Origin: a virus
Reading direction: 5' to 3' (one strand)
Virus record (IMG/VR): IMGVR_UViG_3300025141_001016
Location: 1-20,179 of that record
DNA length: 20,179 nt
Shown here: one piece after another, positions 6,509 to 12,618 of the stretch
How the letters are laid out: every line of letters begins with the position of its first letter
How positions within the stretch are numbered: position 1 is the stretch's first letter
The notes under the pieces: model-generated
Told to the model about the DNA's origin: nothing
Seen by the model: only the letters and a program-made list of their open reading frames with translations
The model's database searches: none
Program-made: the position numbers and the translations under genes

Positions 6509-7122
6509 TTTATAAAAATATGTATTGGTTGTTTAAGCAAGCTATACCAAGCGACGTCTGTGATAAAATAATAGAGCATGGAAAGAGCTTAGTAGATGAA
6601 ACAGCTAGGACTGGAAATTTTGAAGGGCCTTTAAATAAAGAGGCTCTAAAAATATTAAAGACAGAACAAAGAGATTCGAATGTAAGTTGGATTGGAGATA
6701 AATGGATATTTGATTATCTTACACCTCATATACAAACAGCCAATAAAAATGCTAATTGGAACTTTGACATACATTCAGCGGAACCAGTTCAATTTACAAA
6801 GTATAAATTAAATCAGTTTTATAATTGGCACTGTGATACCAGTGAAGAAGTAATTCATAGACCACAAGTTCCTCATGCGCATGGGAAAATTAGAAAACTT
6901 TCTTGTGTTGTTTTTTTATCAGATCCTAAAGATTATGTAGGTGGTCAATTTAAATTTGATTTTAGAAATAACAGGGTAGGGTGTAATATTATGGAAGTAA
7001 CAGAAAATCAAAAAGGTAACATAATTGTTTTTCCTTCTTATTGTTGGCACAAAGTTTTTCCAGTTACTAGTGGTGAAAGATATTCTTTAGTGGGATGGTA
7101 TTTAGGGGCTCCTTACAAATGA
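6505..7122 (+). CDS. 2OG-Fe(II) oxygenase 2, PKHD-like
   Basis: A 205-residue dioxygenase different from its neighbour. FYNWHCDTS gives the HxD iron motif (H109, D111). GKIRKLSCVVFLSDP followed by YVGGQFKF is the typical second strand pair of PKHD-type (YbiX/PiuC-like) hydroxylases. NIIVFPSYCWHKVFPV holds the distal H182, and GERYSLVGWYLG holds R192. The whole facial triad and the 2-oxoglutarate arginine are present. The ATGA start overlap (6505-6508) implies coupled translation with oxygenase 1. The gene after it begins inside its stop codon. PKHD-like relatives are mostly of unknown substrate; some are tied to iron metabolism. The substrate here is unknown. Confidence 0.88.
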   Translation: MIYKNMYWLFKQAIPSDVCDKIIEHGKSLVDETARTGNFEGPLNKEALKILKTEQRDSNVSWIGDKWIFDYLTPHIQTANKNANWNFDIHSAEPVQFTKYKLNQFYNWHCDTSEEVIHRPQVPHAHGKIRKLSCVVFLSDPKDYVGGQFKFDFRNNRVGCNIMEVTENQKGNIIVFPSYCWHKVFPVTSGERYSLVGWYLGAPYK

Positions 7123-7718
7123 ATCTTTTTACTTTACCTAACTCACCAATTCTTAAAGACACTGTTCCTAATGAATTATATGATTCTTTATTAAAAGAAG
7201 CTCATCAAAGCTTTAACCAAAAAACATCGGCCCATAACAAAAAATTAGTTGGCCATATAAAACACGAATATGTTTTAAAAGAAAATACGCGCGTGTTGAA
7301 TCCCTACATAAGACATCTAGCACAATATCTTTCTGCAAACTTAGACAAAGGAGATAAAAAAGGATACGGTGGTAATAACTATATACTAAAAGATCTTTGG
7401 GTTAACTTTCAAAAAAAACATGAGTTTAATCCAATACATGTTCATGATGGTATATTTAGTTTTGTTATTTTTATGACAGTCCCCTATGAATTAAACGATG
7501 AAATGAAAGTCTTTAATGCTAATGGTGACCATGCGTCTAGACTAGAGTTTGTATATTCTAACACATTGGGGCGAATAATACAGTATGTTTTAGACATAAA
7601 CAAGTCAGACGAAAAAAGCATTGTTATGTTTCCAGCGTCTTTAAACCACGTTGTTTATCCTTTTTATACCAGCGATGATTATAGAATAACAATATCAGGT
7701 AATGTTTATGGAGAATGA
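7119..7718 (+). CDS. 2OG-Fe(II) oxygenase 3, Oxy_5-type, with HxH motif
   Basis: The ATG at 7119, which overlaps the upstream stop as ATGA like the two genes before it, is preferred over an in-frame ATG at 7095. This gives 199 residues, MNLFTLPNSP onward. LWVNFQKKHEFNPIHVHDG (93-111) resembles the iron-site strand of the putative 2OG-Fe(II) oxygenase family (2OG-FeII_Oxy_5) found in cyanophages. The metal pair would be H107 and H109 (HxH) with D110 adjacent, rather than a standard HxD. SIVMFPASLNHVVYPF provides H177, and DYRITISGNV provides R189. The family match is good by eye. Catalytic competence is less certain because of the altered carboxylate position. It overlaps the next gene by 17 bases. 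Confidence 0.75.
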   Translation: MNLFTLPNSPILKDTVPNELYDSLLKEAHQSFNQKTSAHNKKLVGHIKHEYVLKENTRVLNPYIRHLAQYLSANLDKGDKKGYGGNNYILKDLWVNFQKKHEFNPIHVHDGIFSFVIFMTVPYELNDEMKVFNANGDHASRLEFVYSNTLGRIIQYVLDINKSDEKSIVMFPASLNHVVYPFYTSDDYRITISGNVYGE

Positions 7719-8367
7719 TTTTAAAAAAAATAAATATAAGATTATTAAAAATTTAATTAGTCCACAGCTGGCTAGTTTTTTATTTACTTATTTATTTATG
7801 AAAAGAAATGTTCAAATTACTATGGTTAAGGAAGGACTTATAGCACCTTTTTCAAATTACTTTGGAAGTTTTAAAGACCCTCAAGTTATGAATACTTATT
7901 CTCATTATGCAGACATTGCTATGGAAACTCTTTTATTTTTAATTAAACCAAAATTAGAAAAAATTATGGGTACATCATTAATTGAAACATACTCTTATTG
8001 TAGAATGTATAAAAATGGTGACATATTAAAACGACATAAAGATAGACCATCTTGTCAGCTGTCAGCGACTGTAAATTTAGGAGGGGACCCATGGCCTATA
8101 TTTGTAGAGCCAGATGAAACAAAAGGTGGAGATACAAATAAAGGATATGTTTCTGCAAATACTTCTGGAGTACGTGTTGATCTAGAACCGGGAGACGCCT
8201 TTCTTTATGAAGGATGTAAGTTAGAACATTGGAGAGAACCTTTTGAAGGTGAAGCGTGTGGACAAGTATTCTTACATTACAATAGTGATAATAATCAACA
8301 TAACTTATATGATGGAAGACCCCACTTAGGTTTACCATCGGAACTTAAAAAAAATGTTATATCCTAG
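7702..8367 (+). CDS. 2OG-Fe(II) oxygenase 4, prolyl-4-hydroxylase-like
   Basis: A 221-residue protein. The start at 7702 is one of two close ATGs (the other, at 7708, would remove two residues); both overlap the upstream gene. ETYSYCRMYKNGDILKRHKD carries HxD (H112, D114), followed by the strand CQLSATVNLG and WPIFVEP. LEPGDAFLYEGCKLEHWREP carries the distal H176. At the usual 2-oxoglutarate arginine position the sequence reads CGQVFLHY, with Gln188; I recall relatives in marine phages with the same glutamine, and R178 may substitute. It resembles cyanophage prolyl-4-hydroxylase-like proteins. The substrate is unknown. The gene ends in an A-rich stretch in which the next gene starts (14-base overlap). 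Confidence 0.8.
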   Translation: MFMENDFKKNKYKIIKNLISPQLASFLFTYLFMKRNVQITMVKEGLIAPFSNYFGSFKDPQVMNTYSHYADIAMETLLFLIKPKLEKIMGTSLIETYSYCRMYKNGDILKRHKDRPSCQLSATVNLGGDPWPIFVEPDETKGGDTNKGYVSANTSGVRVDLEPGDAFLYEGCKLEHWREPFEGEACGQVFLHYNSDNNQHNLYDGRPHLGLPSELKKNVIS

Positions 8368-9043
8368 TTTACAAGTACATAATGTTTTTAGACAACCAGA
8401 TCAGGTTGTAGAGTACGCTAAATCTTTAGAGTATAAACAAGATCCTGAGGGAAGGTGGCCGGGCAAAAGGTCTAAATTTGTACATGTTCTTAATTATGAT
8501 TTATTTAATATGGTGTGCAAAAGAACTTTGGCTGCTTTATATCCAATGAATTATCATCACATGAGATTTAAAGCTCATTCTCAATTTCAAACTATTCCTG
8601 CTGCACATGCCGGAGGTGAGGGATGGATTCACCAAGATATATACTCTCAGATTACTTGCATTATATATCTATCTCATCACACCAATTGTGGTACAAATTT
8701 ATATATACCAGAAAATGAAGTTATGAGACCTACTTTTGAAAAGAATGCGTCTGCATCTTTTGATGTTAATAAAATTAAAGAGACACACTACCTTCAAAAT
8801 AAACCTTTTGATGAAACGTATTATAAAGCATTAAAAATAAATAATTCTAATTTTATTAAAACAACTTCATTTAACTCAATATATAATAGTATGGTTGTTT
8901 TTGATGGACATACTCACCATAATGCCAATGGGTTTGTCGACCCTAATTGTCCTGGTGATAGGCTAACTTTAGTAACCTTTTTTGACGATATTACTTCAAG
9001 TGAAACCCTGAAATATTCAGGAAGTGAACTGTTGAAAATCTAA
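8354..9043 (+). CDS. 2OG-Fe(II) oxygenase 5, DUF6445-like
   Basis: A 229-residue protein beginning MLYPSLQVHNVFRQPDQVVEYA. The segment FQTIPAAHAGGEGWIHQDIY contains the HxD motif (H93, D95), followed by ITCIIYLS and a glycine that opens the next strand (CGTNLYIPE). NSMVVFDGHTHHNANGF holds the distal histidine, most likely H189. GDRLTLVTFF holds R203. This layout matches the DUF6445 group of putative 2OG-Fe(II) oxygenases; the call rests on motif layout only. It closes the cassette and overlaps the previous gene by 14 bases. It is followed by a 57-bp gap before the next virion gene. No substrate can be inferred, though the histidine-rich active-site loop (HTHH) is notable. Confidence 0.72.
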   Translation: MLYPSLQVHNVFRQPDQVVEYAKSLEYKQDPEGRWPGKRSKFVHVLNYDLFNMVCKRTLAALYPMNYHHMRFKAHSQFQTIPAAHAGGEGWIHQDIYSQITCIIYLSHHTNCGTNLYIPENEVMRPTFEKNASASFDVNKIKETHYLQNKPFDETYYKALKINNSNFIKTTSFNSIYNSMVVFDGHTHHNANGFVDPNCPGDRLTLVTFFDDITSSETLKYSGSELLKI

Positions 9044-9060
9044 TAAAACTCAGATAAACT
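9032..9060 (+). promoter_or_regulatory. Candidate promoter before the nozzle-like gene
   Basis: TTGAAA (9032-9037, 5 of 6 matches) and TAAACT (9055-9060, 4 of 6 matches) are separated by exactly 17 bp, overlapping the end of the oxygenase cassette. A transcript would begin near 9067 with a leader of about 34 bases. It would let the nozzle and ejection genes be expressed independently of the cassette. Unproven. Confidence 0.28.
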
Positions 9061-9073
9061 GGAGCTTCTCAAA

Positions 9074-9091
9074 TTACTAAAACTATAGTAA
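9074..9091. promoter_or_regulatory. Small inverted repeat in nozzle gene leader
   Basis: TTACTA (9074-9079) and TAGTAA (9086-9091) pair around a 6-base loop just before the ribosome site AGGG (9091-9094) of the gene at 9101. The stem is only six A/T-rich pairs, so it may be chance; a mild translational or stability effect is possible. Confidence 0.22.
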
Positions 9092-9100
9092 GGGATAGGT

Positions 9101-11305
9101 ATGCTACAAAAAATAGGTTTTTTACCAGGATTCAATAAACAGATTACCCCAACAGGAGCTGAGGCTCAATGGACAGGAGGGGAAAATGTACGTTTTAGAT
9201 ATGGTACTCCTGAAAAAATAGGTGGTTGGAAATCCTTAGGAGACAAAAAATTAACTGGTGCTACTAGAGCCATTCATCATATGGTAAACAAAGATGGTAT
9301 TAAATATTCCATCATAGGAACCAATAGAATTTTATACGCATACTCAGGTAGTGTCTTCTATGACATCCATCCTTTAGTTAATCCATCAGGAACCGCTATT
9401 ACAAGTGCTTTTACTACTACTAATGGGGATACAACTGTTACACTAACTTTTTCTTCTTCTCATGGCTTTGTAGCAGGTGATATAATTTTATTTGGAGATT
9501 CTTCTACATTTAGTTCTATTACTGACTCTGTTTTTAATGCTACTACTTTCTGTGACAAAAAATTTATGGTGTTATCGGTACCTACTGGTGATACTCTTAC
9601 TATTAATGCCGGAGCTACTGAAACTGATTCAGGAGCCACTACTTCTGGAGGCATAACTTATTATAGATATTACCACGTAGGTCCAGCTGACCAGGTGGGA
9701 GTATTTGGGTGGGGTATATCTCAATTTGGTGGTACGGTAACTAATCCACAAACAACAACTTTAAACGGAGCATTAAATGCTGACTCTGCTGGAACCGGAG
9801 GAACAGGAACTTCTATTAGTTTAACTAGCACTGTAGGATTTCCAACCACAGGTACAAATTATATTCAAGTAGACAGTGAAGAAATTTCTTACACTGGAGT
9901 TTCTGGAAATGACTTAACAGGAATTACTAGAAATGTTAGAGGAACAACTAATGCCTCTCACAGTAATGGAGCAACAGTTACCAATACAAGTGACTATGCT
10001 GCCTGGGGTCAAGCAGCGGCGTCAACTGATAAAGTTGCTGAACCTGGTTTGTGGTCTTTAGATAATTTAGGATCTACTTTAGTAGCTTTAATTTTTAATG
10101 GAGCTGTGTTTGAATGGGATGCAGATCCAGTTAATGCAACCAATATAAGAGCAACCATTGTATCTGGAGCGCCAACAGCTTCCAGGGATATGATTGTATC
10201 AACACCCGATCGTCACTTAGTTTTATTTGGAACTGAAACAACAATTGGAGACACATCTACACAAGATGATATGTTTATAAGATTCTCTTCTCAGGAGGAT
10301 ATCAACACTTGGACACCTACTGCACTCAATACAGCGGGTACACAAAGACTGGCTGCCGGATCACGGATCATAGGAGCTAGGCTTGGTAGAAATACTATTT
10401 ACGTATGGACAGATACCTCATTATTTACCATGCGTTTTGTAGGTCAACCGTTTACTTTCGCTTATGAGCAAGTAGGTACCAACTGTGGTTTAATTGGAAA
10501 AAATGCAGCCGTTGAGGTTGATGGTGCAGCCTACTGGATGTCTGAAAATGGTTTCTTTAGATTTACGGGTAAACTAGAATCCTTAGACTGTTTAGTAGAA
10601 GACTATGTTTATGATGATCTTAATAAAACTTCTAATCAAATGATTTATTGTGGATTAAATAACTTGTTTGGAGAAGTAATATGGTTTTATCCAACCTCTG
10701 ATTCTAATGTTAATAATAGATGTGTAGTATACAGCTATTTAGATTCTACTATTAACAGACCTATTTGGTATACCAATGCTAATTCTTTATTTCCACGTAC
10801 TGCTTGGATTGACTCAGCAATATTTGGTTTGCCTCATGCAACTTATTATGATGCTGATACTGATTCGTCTTTTGATGTGACAGGTAATACCGATGGTGTT
10901 ACATATTATTATGAACATGAAACAGGAGTTAATCAAGTTAAAATTGGGACAACGAGTGCAATACCTGCTAATATATTATCTGGAGATTTTGATATTACAC
11001 AAGATCAAAGACAAGGGATTACTTTTAGAGGAGACGGAGAATATGTAATGAGAGTTAGTAGATTTTTACCAGACTTTATAACTCAAGCAGGGAATACAGT
11101 TGTTACATTAAACCTTAGAGATTTTCCAAATGACACAGCAGCTAGTTCAACATTAGGACCATTTACCGTTACATCTTCTACTCAATATAAATCTTGTAGA
11201 GCTAGAGGTAGAGCTGTTGCCGTTAAGATAGCAAATACAGCTGTAGATTCTAACTGGAAATTAGGAACTTTTAGATTAGATGTACACGCAGGAGGAAGAA
11301 GATAA
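9101..11305 (+). CDS. Putative tail nozzle/hub protein, large beta-propeller-like
   Basis: A 734-residue virion protein. The start MLQKIGFLPGFNKQIT, followed by GGENVRFRYGTPEKIGGW (26-43), is a hallmark of a protein widespread in marine phages and is comparable to P22 gp10/SU10 nozzle-type tail proteins. Repeated strand patterns at residues about 50-95 and 310-600 (for example IYVWTDTSLFTMRF, GAAYWMSENGFFRFTG) suggest a beta-propeller. Residues about 235-295 form an inserted small domain with YIQVDSEEISYTGVSG and GITRNVRGT, a motif common in tail proteins. The C-terminus RARGRAVAVKI...WKLGTFRLDVHAGGRR is also typical. The ribosome site is AGGG at 9091-9094. It probably closes the channel at the tail end. 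Nozzle identity is inferred; structural identity is firm. Confidence 0.75.
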   Translation: MLQKIGFLPGFNKQITPTGAEAQWTGGENVRFRYGTPEKIGGWKSLGDKKLTGATRAIHHMVNKDGIKYSIIGTNRILYAYSGSVFYDIHPLVNPSGTAITSAFTTTNGDTTVTLTFSSSHGFVAGDIILFGDSSTFSSITDSVFNATTFCDKKFMVLSVPTGDTLTINAGATETDSGATTSGGITYYRYYHVGPADQVGVFGWGISQFGGTVTNPQTTTLNGALNADSAGTGGTGTSISLTSTVGFPTTGTNYIQVDSEEISYTGVSGNDLTGITRNVRGTTNASHSNGATVTNTSDYAAWGQAAASTDKVAEPGLWSLDNLGSTLVALIFNGAVFEWDADPVNATNIRATIVSGAPTASRDMIVSTPDRHLVLFGTETTIGDTSTQDDMFIRFSSQEDINTWTPTALNTAGTQRLAAGSRIIGARLGRNTIYVWTDTSLFTMRFVGQPFTFAYEQVGTNCGLIGKNAAVEVDGAAYWMSENGFFRFTGKLESLDCLVEDYVYDDLNKTSNQMIYCGLNNLFGEVIWFYPTSDSNVNNRCVVYSYLDSTINRPIWYTNANSLFPRTAWIDSAIFGLPHATYYDADTDSSFDVTGNTDGVTYYYEHETGVNQVKIGTTSAIPANILSGDFDITQDQRQGITFRGDGEYVMRVSRFLPDFITQAGNTVVTLNLRDFPNDTAASSTLGPFTVTSSTQYKSCRARGRAVAVKIANTAVDSNWKLGTFRLDVHAGGRR

Positions 11306-11469
11306 TGGCAAAGATAGTTCAAACTTTAACTAGGGCTAGTGAAGATTACAGACAAGACGTAGCACAATCACTTGTGCGAGACTTAGACGCCGTGTTAGAG
11401 AAATTAAATACAACGTTTCAAGAAGAATTAAAACAGGAGATAGAAGCTAGAGCTTTCTTTTTAGAATAA
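11305..11469 (+). CDS. Small coiled-coil protein, hypothetical
   Basis: A 54-residue gene whose ATG uses the last A of the upstream TAA (TAATG) and whose own TAA is shared in the same way with the next gene. The product MAKIVQTLTRASEDYR continues as a charged amphipathic helix (residues about 12-50) with heptad-like Leu/Val spacing and ends FFLE. The perfect fit between two genes, each joined by a one-base overlap, supports it as real. It probably serves as a virion assembly or scaffold-like partner of the nozzle protein. No family is recognised. Confidence 0.75.
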   Translation: MAKIVQTLTRASEDYRQDVAQSLVRDLDAVLEKLNTTFQEELKQEIEARAFFLE

Positions 11470-11804
11470 TGGCAGTAGTAAACCAATACAAATTTGTAGG
11501 AACAGACAATGATACTACTAATGGAGAATTAAATCCTTTTGGTAGTGGTAATCCTTTAGTAACTGAAACGTATGTTATTAAATCTATTTTAGTTACATCA
11601 GCTGGTACTCCTAGTGTGACTGTAACAAACAATTCTATTACAACTATTAAATCAGCGGCTTTAACCGCTAATGAAACTAAAGAATTATTAACCCAACCGT
11701 TAATAGTTGAGGGTGGAAATACCCTTACAATTAAAGCTGGCAGTACAGATTCCTTTGATTTTGCTGTGAGCTATTTAAACATTAAAAAAGAGGTAACAAC
11801 ATAA
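11469..11804 (+). CDS. Small beta-sandwich virion protein, hypothetical
   Basis: A 111-residue protein starting MAVVNQYKFVGTDNDTTNGE, with beta strands YVIKSILVTSAG, PSVTVTNNS, EGGNTLTIKAGS and FDFAVSYLNIKKE. The strand order, with an 'IxxGNTLTIKAGSTDSFDFAVSY' ending, parallels the protein encoded at 2436-2801, suggesting a related fold. TAATG overlaps on both sides indicate coupled translation with small neighbours. No enzyme motif or membrane segment is seen. It is likely a tail or head decoration protein; the role is otherwise unknown. Confidence 0.72.
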   Translation: MAVVNQYKFVGTDNDTTNGELNPFGSGNPLVTETYVIKSILVTSAGTPSVTVTNNSITTIKSAALTANETKELLTQPLIVEGGNTLTIKAGSTDSFDFAVSYLNIKKEVTT

Positions 11805-11974
11805 TGAGAGTTATAGAACCAAAAGAAATAATAACCACTATTTCTAACATTAAAACAGGGGAAGTATATAAAAACGAAGAAGAATGGAAGGTAAAAGGCA
11901 TTGAAGAAAAAGACATCCGAAGGGATGTAAGAGTCATTATGCCAGACCTTGATTTGTTTGCAAAAACAAAGTAA
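11804..11974 (+). CDS. Small conserved phage protein, hypothetical
   Basis: A 56-residue gene that starts with a TAATG overlap and ends at TAA 11972-11974. The product begins MRVIEPKEIITTISNIKTGE, continues with an EEEW...GIEEKDIRRDV segment and ends VIMPDLDLFAKTK. I recall very similar small proteins ('IEPKE...KDIRRDVxVIMPxLDLF') in other uncultured marine phages at the same place, between tail and ejection genes. The function is unknown. The beta-hairpin plus helix content suggests a compact domain and not a random reading frame. Confidence 0.72.
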   Translation: MRVIEPKEIITTISNIKTGEVYKNEEEWKVKGIEEKDIRRDVRVIMPDLDLFAKTK

Positions 11975-12006
11975 TATAACAAACCCAAGTAAAATTAGGC
12001 AAAAAT

Positions 12007-12618
12007 ATGGCAATAACAGATATTAATATTTCAGAACAATTAGAAACAGGAGCACCTTCAATTAAATATAGAGGTAAAGAAGGACCAAGACCCCCAATGC
12101 AATCACAAGAAGAAATGATGATAGCTAAACAAATATGGGAGGCTATGGGTCCAGAAGAACAAGGTCAGTTTTCTAACTTTGATGAATTTTTTAAAAGTGG
12201 TGTTTGGAAACAAATACTTCAACAAGCACAACAAGATGATATGCAAGAACAAGGAGGCATCGGGAGTCTTGGACCACGGAACATGGAACAACCAATGCAA
12301 ATGGCAAACAGAATGCCAGCAGCTTCAGGTGGATCTATGGAACAAATAAGAAAACTAATGCAAGGCCTTAGACCTGGTGCTGTAGATTCAATGGAAAACA
12401 TAAGAGAAACAATCGATACTCCACAAGGAATTGAAACGCTAGATGAAACCGAAACTATGCAAGTAGCTGGCGGTGGTCTTAGAGGATGGAAAGCTCAAGA
12501 GATAGCTGAAGATCTAGCTTACGAAAGATACGGAAGAGAATTTTATGATCTTTCTCATGTAATACAAATGGAACTTTATAACGAAGCATTAGATATTTGG
12601 GACAGCAGAGGAGAATAA
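12007..12618 (+). CDS. Conserved phage protein, probable internal virion component
   Basis: A 203-residue acidic, Gln/Met-rich protein. The N-terminus MAITDINISEQLETGAPSIKY is a recurring beginning in marine phage proteins. A helical region follows (EEMMIAKQIWEAMGPEEQGQF, FDEFFKSGVWKQILQQ at residues about 35-72), then a low-complexity Met/Gln/Gly linker (about 75-125), and a folded C-terminal part (RGWKAQEIAEDLAYERYGREF...ALDIWDS). It starts 32 bp after the previous gene with only a poor ribosome site (AGG near 11997). Its stop is shared with the next start (TAATG). It is placed at the head of the ejection-type block, so a role in DNA ejection or virion assembly is inferred only from position. 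Confidence 0.68.
   Translation: MAITDINISEQLETGAPSIKYRGKEGPRPPMQSQEEMMIAKQIWEAMGPEEQGQFSNFDEFFKSGVWKQILQQAQQDDMQEQGGIGSLGPRNMEQPMQMANRMPAASGGSMEQIRKLMQGLRPGAVDSMENIRETIDTPQGIETLDETETMQVAGGGLRGWKAQEIAEDLAYERYGREFYDLSHVIQMELYNEALDIWDSRGE

Noticed and set aside
7095-7118. Upstream in-frame ATG extending oxygenase 3 by 8 residues
   Set aside because: The ATG at 7119 makes the same ATGA overlap as the preceding junctions, and the extra residues (MVFRGSLQ) are just another reading of the upstream gene's end.
5876-9043. DNA base hydroxylase (TET/JBP-like) identity for the oxygenases
   Set aside because: No TET/JBP-specific signature was recognised, and no glycosyltransferase or nucleotide-modifying partner is present in the window. 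Kept only as an alternative hypothesis.
12597-12617. Extended start for the 771-residue protein
   Set aside because: The extension uses a non-ATG codon inside the previous gene, and MPFKSEKQRRYLW is the recognised N-terminus after a TAATG overlap.
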